Positions 50,655 to 57,316 of a stretch of DNA of 64,000 nt are shown piece after piece. The notes under the pieces were generated by a model that had not been told where the DNA came from, made no database searches, and saw only the letters and a list, made by a program, of their open reading frames with translations. Origin of the DNA: JALYUA01 sp039933215 (GTDB lineage Bacteria > Acidobacteriota > Thermoanaerobaculia > UBA5066 > Gp7-AA6). A program made the translations under genes and the position numbers. Where the stretch lies: positions 25,206 to 89,205 of the forward strand of contig JBDTOO010000005.1 in the NCBI GenBank assembly GCA_039933215.1, in the 5' to 3' direction. Within the stretch, counting starts at the first letter, position 1, and every line of letters begins with the position of its first letter.

Positions 50655-52631
50655 ATGCCGACACCGATTTTCTTCCGGAGGTCCGTCCGCGCGGCCGCGC
50701 TCTTCGTGGCGCTCGCCGTCCCCGGCCGACTGCCCGCCGAGCTGCCGCCCGTGATCTCCCGCGACGTCCTCTTCGGCAACCCCGAGAAGGCGCAGCCCCG
50801 GCTCTCGCCGGACGGCCAGCGCCTGGCGTGGGTCGCGCCCGACAAGAAGAACGTCCTGCAGGTCTGGGTCAAGACCGTGGGCAAGGACGACGACAAGATG
50901 ATCACGGCCGACAAGAAGCGCGGCATCCGGCAGTACTTCTGGGCGCAGGACAACAAGACTCTCCTCTACATCCAGGACAACGACGGCGACGAGAACTTCC
51001 ACGTCTTCGGCGTCGACCTCGCGTCGAACAACGTTCGCGACTACACGCCCTACCAGGGCGTGCGGGCGGGCGTCGCGGACATCAGCCAGGACTTCCCGAA
51101 CGAAGTCCTGCTCCAGATGAACCTGCGCAACCGGCAGCTGATGGACGTGCACCGCTTGAACCTCGCGACCGGCGCGCTGACGCTCGACACCGAGAATCCG
51201 GGCGACGTGGCCGGCTGGGGCGCCGACTCCCGGTTCCAGGTTCGCGCGGCCGAGGTGAACACGCCGGACGGCGGCACGGAGATCCGCGTCCGCGACGACG
51301 CGAAGTCCCCGTGGAAATCCCTGCTCAAGGTCGGCCCGGACGAGATCGTCGGGTTCGAGGACTTCGCCCAGGACGGCAAGTCGGCGTACCTCATGTCGTC
51401 CGTCGGCACCGACACGGCCCGTCTCGTCCAGCGGGACCTGGCGACCGGCTCCGAGAAGGTCCTGGCGGCCTCGCCCGAGGTGGACGCCGGCGCGGTCCTG
51501 ATCCAGCCGAAGTCCCACGTGGTCCAGGCCGTTTCCTTCGAGCCCGGCCGCTCCACGTGGAAGGTCCTCGACCCTTCCGTGCAGGGAGACTTCGATGGGA
51601 TCCGCAAGTTGAACACGGGCGACTTCAGCGTCGTCAACCGCACGGCAGCCGACGACGCCTGGCTCGTCGCCTTCACGTCGGACCGGGGGCCCGTCTCCTG
51701 GTACAAGTGGGATCGCACGGCGAAGAAGGGCACGCTCCTCTTCACCGCGCAGCCGAAGCTCGAAGGCCTTCCCCTCGCCGAGATGAAGCCGGTCGTGATC
51801 CCGGCGCGCGACGGGTTGAAATTGAATTCCTACCTGACGCTTCCGGTCGGCGTCGCGCCGAAGGCGCTTCCTCTCATCCTGTTCGTCCACGGCGGTCCCT
51901 GGGGCCGGGACACGTGGGGATACAACGGCACGACGCAGTGGCTGGCGAATCGCGGCTACGCGGTCCTTCAGGTGAACTTTCGCTCGTCCACCGGCTACGG
52001 CAAGAAGTTCCTGAACGCCGGAAACCGCCAGTGGGGGCTCAAGATGCAGGACGACGTCGTCGACGCGGCGAAGTGGGCGGTCCACCAGGGGGTCGCGGAC
52101 CCGAAGAGGATCGCTGTGTACGGCGGCTCCTACGGCGGCTACGTCGCGCTCGAAGCGGCGACGCGCAACACGGACGTCTTCGCCTGCAACGTCGACATCG
52201 TCGGGCCCTCGAACATCAAGACGCTGATCGCGTCGATTCCTCCCTACTGGAAGCCGATCCGCGCGAAGTTCGATTCGCGCATGGGCAACGTCGACGATCC
52301 CAAGGACGCCGATCTCATCAAAAACGCCTCGCCGCTCTTCCAGGCGGACAAGATCACCCGGCCGCTGCTGATCGGCCAGGGAGCCAACGACCCGCGCGTC
52401 AACGTGAAGGAGTCCGAGCAGATCGTCGACGCCATCGAGAAGAACAAGGGCAACGTGACCTACGTGCTGTACTCGGACGAGGGCCACGGGTTCGCGCGCC
52501 CCGAGAACCGGATCGACTTCAACGCCCGCGCGGAAAAGTTCCTCGGAAGCTGTCTCGGCGGCCGCTTCGAGCCGATGGAGGGGGAGAAGATCCCCGGCTC
52601 GACCGCGGTGGTGAAGGTCGTCGGCAAGTAG
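50655..52631 (+). CDS. Exported S9 family peptidase (prolyl oligopeptidase/acylaminoacyl peptidase type)
   Basis: 658 residues from ATG 50655 with AGGAGG 10 nt upstream. Signal peptide SVRAAALFVALAVPGRLPA. An N-terminal seven-blade propeller (PRLSPDGQRLAWVAPDKKN, ADISQDFPNEVLLQM) precedes the hydrolase domain with Ser492 (YGGSYGGYVA), Asp579 (GANDPRVN) and His611 (DEGHGFARPEN). The oxyanion-side motif LPLILFVHGGPWGRDTWGYN is near 405. Unlike oligopeptidase B at 21.6 kb it lacks the PtrB N-terminal pattern and belongs to the S9C-like group. A strong terminator follows. Confidence 0.92.
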   Translation: MPTPIFFRRSVRAAALFVALAVPGRLPAELPPVISRDVLFGNPEKAQPRLSPDGQRLAWVAPDKKNVLQVWVKTVGKDDDKMITADKKRGIRQYFWAQDNKTLLYIQDNDGDENFHVFGVDLASNNVRDYTPYQGVRAGVADISQDFPNEVLLQMNLRNRQLMDVHRLNLATGALTLDTENPGDVAGWGADSRFQVRAAEVNTPDGGTEIRVRDDAKSPWKSLLKVGPDEIVGFEDFAQDGKSAYLMSSVGTDTARLVQRDLATGSEKVLAASPEVDAGAVLIQPKSHVVQAVSFEPGRSTWKVLDPSVQGDFDGIRKLNTGDFSVVNRTAADDAWLVAFTSDRGPVSWYKWDRTAKKGTLLFTAQPKLEGLPLAEMKPVVIPARDGLKLNSYLTLPVGVAPKALPLILFVHGGPWGRDTWGYNGTTQWLANRGYAVLQVNFRSSTGYGKKFLNAGNRQWGLKMQDDVVDAAKWAVHQGVADPKRIAVYGGSYGGYVALEAATRNTDVFACNVDIVGPSNIKTLIASIPPYWKPIRAKFDSRMGNVDDPKDADLIKNASPLFQADKITRPLLIGQGANDPRVNVKESEQIVDAIEKNKGNVTYVLYSDEGHGFARPENRIDFNARAEKFLGSCLGGRFEPMEGEKIPGSTAVVKVVGK

Positions 52632-52650
52632 GCCGTCCCGCTTACACGTT

Positions 52651-52688
52651 CGCCCTCTCTCCGCCGGGGGAGAGGGCGATTTTCTTTT
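52651..52688 (+). terminator. Intrinsic terminator of the S9 peptidase gene
   Basis: Perfect 9-bp stem CGCCCTCTC/GAGAGGGCG in hairpin 52651-52678, then ATTTTCTTTT. It lies 20 nt after the stop. Confidence 0.85.
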
Positions 52689-52704
52689 CGCGGGATCCTT
52701 CCGA

Positions 52705-52738
52705 CCTCTCGAGCGCGGCCGACACCTCCGCCTTCTGA
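52705..52738 (+). repeat. 34-bp ghost of a C-terminal coding module, copy 1
   Basis: Matches 62796-62829 at 32 of 34 positions. Read in frame it ends SSAADTSAF-stop, like the end of a secreted C-terminal module whose common form ends GRLxSVADTxAF. No gene precedes it in frame. Confidence 0.6.
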
Positions 52739-52785
52739 GCGGCGCCGACCACGTCCGGTTGCTCTCAACGGGCAGACTCCGAAGG

Positions 52786-52815
52786 AGGTGTCCTGGATCG
52801 GCTGGAACGCGTCCC
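52786..52815 (-). pseudogene. Remnant of the propeller C-terminal module
   Basis: On the minus strand the sequence encodes GDAFQPIQDTSFGVCP, close to the GTPFQPIQDTGAFSSCP end of the adjacent 114-residue gene. The DNA GTGTCCTGGATxGGxTGGAACG is shared. No start codon or leading domain remains. Confidence 0.55.
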
Positions 52816-52857
52816 CGTGTATTGGTGTGTGTCCTCCTGCGGACAACACGGACGCGT

Positions 52858-53202
52858 TCACGGGAGAGTCGCGAGGCCGGCGGCCGGGCAACTCGAGAAC
52901 GCGCCCGTGTCCTGGATGGGTTGGAACGGCGTGCCGAGCGGGTTCTCGTAGGTCTTGATGGCACCGGTGTCGCGGTCGACGACCGTCAGCTCGATCCTGC
53001 CGATCTTCGGGGCGGCGATTTCATTGAACCAGAGCGCGCCGTCCGGCCCGACCGTGATCCCGCCCGGGCGACTCCCTTGCGTGGGAAGGTTGAAATACGT
53101 CAGCGTCTGGGCCGGTAGGAGCGTGGCGACGCCCGCCCCGACGAGAGCAAGAAAAACGATCACGATTCCAGAATTCGCCCGCGCTCCCGACCCGTGATGC
53201 AT
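52858..53202 (-). CDS. Small exported chimera: one propeller blade joined to the end of a C-terminal module
   Basis: 114 residues from ATG 53202 with AGGAAGGA upstream. Signal peptide GIVIVFLALVGAGVATLLPAQ; one Vgb-like blade (PGGITVGPDGALWFNEIAAPKIGRI); then a direct jump into LTVVDRDTGAIKTYENPLGTP and FQPIQDTGAFSSCP. These last residues match the ends of the two larger propeller genes upstream. About five blades and the first 60 residues of the module are missing at the joint, so this looks like an internal deletion product that kept its frame. It may be non-functional. Last gene in a co-directional run. Confidence 0.65.
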   Translation of the reverse strand: MHHGSGARANSGIVIVFLALVGAGVATLLPAQTLTYFNLPTQGSRPGGITVGPDGALWFNEIAAPKIGRIELTVVDRDTGAIKTYENPLGTPFQPIQDTGAFSSCPAAGLATLP

Positions 53203-53235
53203 GGGATCCTTCCTTTCAATCGGACCAAGGGCGAT

Positions 53236-54603
53236 CTAGGGGCAACTCGAAAAGGCCTCGGTGTCCAGGACGGGTTGGAACGGCGTGCCGTTCGGGTTCT
53301 CGAAGGCCTTGACCGCCCCCGTTTCCCTGTCGACGACCGTGACGACGACGCCGACGTTCGTGAGCCCCGTCACGAACACCCACGTGCGGTTGTTGACGGC
53401 ACAACCGTTCAGGACCTTCGCCACGACTTCGACGTTCTGCGAGTCGAAGAATGTGAAGTAGCCGGCGTCTTCCGTGAGAGCGGCAGCCTGTCCCGGTCCG
53501 CTCGCCGACGCGGTCGTCCACCGGGCGGTGACCGCAAAACGATTTCCGCTCAGGCAGAGGGTCGTGACATCCGGGGTGCAGAGTCCAAGGCCGGTGGTGT
53601 ATTCGAAGACTCCCTCGGATGTCGCGGCAAAGAGCCTCGCCGGGTTCAGGGGGTCGATGACGAGGGTATTGACGCTCTTCCCGGGTAAGCCTTCCATGCT
53701 CATTGCCGTCCAGCTATTGCCGCCGTCTCTGGTTCTATAGAGGCCTACGACTGTGGTGGCGTAGAGGTTCGCCGGGTTTCGAGGATCGATCGCGAGCGCT
53801 CCGATCGCACCCGTTCCGGGCAGACCTGCGTTGACCGCAGTCCAGTTCTGTCCGGCGTCCCTGCTTCTGAACACCCCCATGCTCGTGCCCGCGTAGAGCG
53901 TCGCGGGTGCCAGCGGATCGATGACGAGATCAAAGACGGCCAGGCCGTTCAGCCCGACGCTCGACCAGGTGTGACCGGAGTCGATGGTCCTGTAGAGACC
54001 CTGGTTCCAGAACGTCCCGGCGTAGAGAGTGGCCGACCTCGTCGGATCGACGGTGAGCACTGCGATGTCGGGAGGATTTTGAGCCATCCCGCTGGATCGC
54101 CAGCTCAGCCCGTTGTCCGTGCTCCTGAAGACGCACGGTCCGTCGCACCCGTATTCGTTAGTGCCCACATAGATGGTGGACGGGTTACCGGGGCTGATAA
54201 CGAGTGCCGTGACGTCGAAATTGGGAAGTCCCCTGCTGGCCCAGGTCCAGCTGACACCGTCGTTGACGCTTCGAAAAACCGCTCTGTTCGTAGCGGCATA
54301 GAGGTTCCCCGGCCTGGCCGGATCGACAGCGAGTGCCCGTACGGACGCCTCAGGAGTTGCGTCGGAATGGATGAAATTCCATGTGCTGCCGCTGTCGGTG
54401 CTCTTGAACAGCCCCTGGTTGCTGAACGCGTAGAGAATGGACGGGGTCGTCGGATCGATGGCCAAAGCCCCGATGGAATCCCCTGCCGGTCCGTGCGTGG
54501 TCCAGGTGTTGATGCCCGCGGTGGCTTTCCCTCCGGTGAGGAAAAGCAGAACCAAGACCCTCGAGAGAATGGAGAGGAGCGAGGTTCCAGTCTTTCGGTT
54601 CAT
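53236..54603 (-). CDS. Secreted sialidase/YCF48-like beta-propeller with C-terminal module
   Basis: 455 residues; start 54603 behind GGAGG. Signal peptide ILSRVLVLLFLTGGKATA. Six or seven repeats of the type LAIDPTTPSILYAFSNQGLFKS-TDSGSTW (BNR/Asp-box-like: STDSGSTWN, SVNDGVSWT, STDNGLSWR, TIDSGHTWS, SRDAGQNWT, TRDGGNSWT). The C-terminal module spans about 345-455: CLSGNRFAVTARWTT, GYFTFFDSQNVEVVAKVLNG, WVFVTGLTNVGVVVTVVDR and the end TPFQPVLDTEAFSSCP. No catalytic sialidase residues are evident, so binding is more likely than hydrolysis. Confidence 0.82.
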   Translation of the reverse strand: MNRKTGTSLLSILSRVLVLLFLTGGKATAGINTWTTHGPAGDSIGALAIDPTTPSILYAFSNQGLFKSTDSGSTWNFIHSDATPEASVRALAVDPARPGNLYAATNRAVFRSVNDGVSWTWASRGLPNFDVTALVISPGNPSTIYVGTNEYGCDGPCVFRSTDNGLSWRSSGMAQNPPDIAVLTVDPTRSATLYAGTFWNQGLYRTIDSGHTWSSVGLNGLAVFDLVIDPLAPATLYAGTSMGVFRSRDAGQNWTAVNAGLPGTGAIGALAIDPRNPANLYATTVVGLYRTRDGGNSWTAMSMEGLPGKSVNTLVIDPLNPARLFAATSEGVFEYTTGLGLCTPDVTTLCLSGNRFAVTARWTTASASGPGQAAALTEDAGYFTFFDSQNVEVVAKVLNGCAVNNRTWVFVTGLTNVGVVVTVVDRETGAVKAFENPNGTPFQPVLDTEAFSSCP

Positions 54604-54656
54604 GAGAGACCTCCAATGAATTGCGGAAGAGGCGTTGTCCCGGCGAGCTCGACGCT

Positions 54657-55991
54657 CTAGGGACAGCTCGCGAAGGCGCCCGTGTCCAGGATCGGCGGGA
54701 ACGGTGTGCCGGGCGAATTGGAGTAGCTGCGGGCCGCGCCGGTCTCCACGTCGACGACAGTCAGGACCACGTAGACGTTCGTGAGCCCCGCCGCGAACAC
54801 CCAGGTGTGCGAATTGATGCTGCAGCCGTTCAACACCTTCACGACGATCTCGACGTTGTTCGGGCCGAAGAAGGTGAAGTAGCCGGCATCCGGCGTGATG
54901 GCGACCGCCTGCCCGGAACCGATCGTCCCGTTGGCGATCCACTGGGTCGTGACCGCGAACCGTCCGCCGCGCAAGCAGAGTGTCGTCGCGTCCGGCACGC
55001 AGGCATTCGTCCCCTCCGACGTGATCCGCACGAGCTGGTTCCCCGCAGCGAGCCAGACATGGCGGTCCGGTCCCAGGACGAGGGGGCCGCTGGGCGCGCC
55101 GATCCCCCCGGAGATCGGGATCTCCGTGACGACGCCATCGGGTGAAATCCGGCCGATCCTTTCCGTCTGGTCCTCCGTGAACCAGAGGTTGCCGTCCGGG
55201 CCCGCGACGATATGGGAACCGGCGGCGCCGGACGGTACGGGGAATTCGGTGATGGCGCCGGCCGGGGTGATTCGACCGATCGTGGGCGCCGCTTCCGTGA
55301 ACCAGAGGTTGCCGTCCGCGCCCAGCGAGAGGTCCTTGGCCCAATTCTCGTCTCGGATGGAAAATATTCTTGTATGGCCCGCGGCGTCGATCCGTCCGAT
55401 GGCGGCCCCGTAGTATTCGCTGAACCAGACGTGACCATCGGAACCGGCGGCGATCCTAGAAGGGTCGGCGTGGGTCACGGTGAATTCGGTGATGACTCCG
55501 GCCGGCGTGATCCGGCCGATCCTCGAGCTCGACCTCTCGGTGAACCAGACATTGCCGTCGGGGCCCGCCGCGATCGCCAACGGAAATCCGTCCGTCGTCG
55601 GGATCGAAAACTCGGTGACGACCCCGGCTGTGGAGATCCGTCCGATGGCCCCGCGGACCTCGGTGAACCAGAGATTTCCGTCCGGGCCGGCGGCGATGCC
55701 GCCGAGCTCGGTAACTCGATCGGGTGTGGAGAATTCCGTCACATCACCCGCCATGGTCATGCGCCCAATGCGGCCTCGGTTTCCGACGTACCAGAGGTTG
55801 CCGTCCGGGCCGGCCGCGAGGCCGATCACGGAGCCGGGAATCGGGAATGCCGTGAAAGTCTCCGCAGAAGCGGCGGCGGCGAAGCCGGCAGCCAGAGCGG
55901 CAAAGGCGGAGACCAGGACTCGGAAGCGGCGGTTGCCGCCGCGCTTTGCCACCCGGGTTTCATCCGCTCCGCTTTTCGTGGCGCAATTCAT
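54657..55991 (-). CDS. Secreted Vgb-lyase-like beta-propeller with C-terminal module
   Basis: 444 residues; start 55991 with AAGGAAC upstream. Signal peptide LVSAFAALAAGFAAAASA. Seven blades of the virginiamycin B lyase-like form IAAGPDGNLWFTE-xxxxxIGRIT-xAGxxTEF. Then the C-terminal module, residues about 333-444: CLRGGRFAVTTQWIA, GYFTFFGPNNVEIVVKVLNG, WVFAAGLTNVYVVLTVVD and TPFPPILDTGAFASCP. True Vgb enzymes lack this module; antibiotic inactivation should not be assumed. It is 53 nt from the next gene in the same run. Confidence 0.85.
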   Translation of the reverse strand: MNCATKSGADETRVAKRGGNRRFRVLVSAFAALAAGFAAAASAETFTAFPIPGSVIGLAAGPDGNLWYVGNRGRIGRMTMAGDVTEFSTPDRVTELGGIAAGPDGNLWFTEVRGAIGRISTAGVVTEFSIPTTDGFPLAIAAGPDGNVWFTERSSSRIGRITPAGVITEFTVTHADPSRIAAGSDGHVWFSEYYGAAIGRIDAAGHTRIFSIRDENWAKDLSLGADGNLWFTEAAPTIGRITPAGAITEFPVPSGAAGSHIVAGPDGNLWFTEDQTERIGRISPDGVVTEIPISGGIGAPSGPLVLGPDRHVWLAAGNQLVRITSEGTNACVPDATTLCLRGGRFAVTTQWIANGTIGSGQAVAITPDAGYFTFFGPNNVEIVVKVLNGCSINSHTWVFAAGLTNVYVVLTVVDVETGAARSYSNSPGTPFPPILDTGAFASCP

Positions 55992-56038
55992 TTTCAGTTC
56001 CTTTCGATTTCGGAAAGACGGTCCATGTGTGGGGCGGG

Positions 56039-56488
56039 CTAGTTCACCGTCACGGAAAAATTGCCGCAGCCCTTCCCGGAGGGGGTTCGAACGCACGGCG
56101 TATACGGCCCCGGCGGGACATTCCCCGGAACCACGATTCCCACGCGCGTGCCGTTGAAGACGGATTCCTGGACGCTCATTTCGAATACCGAAGCTCCCGC
56201 CTCGAAGGTGGCGACCGGGTCCGGAAACAAGTTTTTTCCACGGATGATCCAACCGGCGCGCGGGTAATAGTTCCTCGTCGGCTCCGCGGACGTGACCATC
56301 GGCACGCCGGAAGCGGGTGGTGGAAGACCCGGAATTGATGTGACCTCGCTATGCGGCTGGGTCGGAGCATACGGGTCGTCTTTGCAGGCAGAAACCAGAA
56401 TTGCCGACGCGGCCAGGATCACCAGCGCCGCTCTGGCCAGGACGGCTCTCCCCTTTGGGACGGTTGCCATTTCGGGCACGGAACGCAT
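56039..56488 (-). CDS. Small TIG/IPT-like lipoprotein
   Basis: 149 residues; start 56488 with AAGGAG 7 nt upstream. Lipobox LVSAC at about residue 31. The mature part (MVTSAEPTRNYYPRAGWIIRGKNL ... VGIVVPGNVPPGPYTPCVRTPSGKG) reads like a single IPT/TIG immunoglobulin-like fold with two Cys near the end. First gene of the minus-strand propeller run, 47 nt ahead of the Vgb-like gene, and divergent from the winged-helix/FHA regulator. Confidence 0.72.
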   Translation of the reverse strand: MRSVPEMATVPKGRAVLARAALVILAASAILVSACKDDPYAPTQPHSEVTSIPGLPPPASGVPMVTSAEPTRNYYPRAGWIIRGKNLFPDPVATFEAGASVFEMSVQESVFNGTRVGIVVPGNVPPGPYTPCVRTPSGKGCGNFSVTVN

Positions 56489-56557
56489 TCGAGACTCCTT
56501 TCGGACGATCGCTTTTCGGCGTCCGATCGTGAATCGGCGGCCTCGGGGATGTCCTTG

Positions 56558-56563
56558 TAGAAT
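56558..56563 (+). promoter_or_regulatory. Candidate -10 box of the winged-helix/FHA gene
   Basis: TAGAAT followed by CC, 17 nt before the ATG at 56581. The same TAGAATCC at the same distance precedes the kinase gene at 60150. Confidence 0.4.
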
Positions 56564-56580
56564 CCTCAGAAAGTCCTCAA

Positions 56581-57210
56581 ATGCGATTCGATCTGGGAAC
56601 CGTCACGCTCGACACGGATCGCCACCAGGTGTTTCGCGGCGCCCAGCCCCTGCACCTCTCCACGAGGGCTTTTCAGCTGCTGTCGATGCTCGTGGAGAAC
56701 CGCCCGCGCGCTCTTTCGAAGGACGAGCTGCAGCGAGCGCTCTGGCCGGAGACGTTCGTGTCCGACACGAGCCTCACGACTCTCATCAACGAGATCCGCT
56801 CGCTGCTCTCCGAGACCGCGAAGGACGCCCGACTCATCCGCACCGTGCACGGCTACGGCTACGCCTTCGAGGGCGCGACCTCTCCGGCGCCGCCTCCCGG
56901 GTGCCGCCTGATCTGGGGCGAGCGAGAGGTACCGCTCGCAGAAGGCGAGAACATCCTCGGACGCGACCCGGGCGCCCGCGGCTCCATCCCCGACGCTTCC
57001 ATTTCTCGCCGCCATGCCCGGATCACGGTCCACGGCGACACGGCGACGCTCGTGGACCTGATGAGCAAGAACGGCACATGGGTCGGAGACCACCGTGTGA
57101 CGGAGCCGATCGCGTTATCCGACGGCGACGCCGTGCGGTTGGGTCTCGTCCGTCTGGTCTTCCGCGCGGCGTCGGAAACCTCTTCTTCCACGACCAAGAC
57201 CGTCCGCTGA
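56581..57210 (+). CDS. Winged-helix DNA-binding domain fused to FHA domain
   Basis: 209 cytoplasmic residues. An OmpR/PhoB-type winged helix at residues 1-98 (LSTRAFQLLSMLVENRPRALSKDELQRALWP ... TLINEIRSLLSE ... RTVHGYGYAFEG) is followed by a FHA domain at about 105-195 (ILGRDPGARGSIPDASISRRHARI ... LMSKNGTWVG). FHA domains bind phosphothreonine, so this protein could read a Ser/Thr kinase signal directly into transcription. A kinase gene lies 3 kb downstream. It has no Shine-Dalgarno sequence. It is divergent from the secreted propeller run and upstream of the TonB receptor, both plausible targets (inference). Confidence 0.9.
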   Translation: MRFDLGTVTLDTDRHQVFRGAQPLHLSTRAFQLLSMLVENRPRALSKDELQRALWPETFVSDTSLTTLINEIRSLLSETAKDARLIRTVHGYGYAFEGATSPAPPPGCRLIWGEREVPLAEGENILGRDPGARGSIPDASISRRHARITVHGDTATLVDLMSKNGTWVGDHRVTEPIALSDGDAVRLGLVRLVFRAASETSSSTTKTVR

Positions 57211-57263
57211 GAAAGGCAGTCAGTCACGCGACGGCTGCAGGCCGTGGTGAGAATCGCACCCGA

Positions 57264-57291
57264 TTGACAGGCTACTTTCCCGGAAACAGAA
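57264..57291 (+). promoter_or_regulatory. Candidate promoter of the TonB receptor gene
   Basis: TTGACA (57264-57269), 16-nt spacer, CAGAAT (57286-57291). The ribosome-binding site downstream (GGAG) sits inside the perfect palindrome GTCTCCGGAGAC at 57302-57313. Confidence 0.45.
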
Positions 57292-57316
57292 TGACGTTAC
57301 CGTCTCCGGAGACCCC

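Noticed and set aside
54657..55991. Virginiamycin B lyase (antibiotic resistance) assignment
   Set aside because: Blade pattern is Vgb-like, but the protein is secreted and has an extra C-terminal module; Vgb-type repeats are common in non-resistance proteins.
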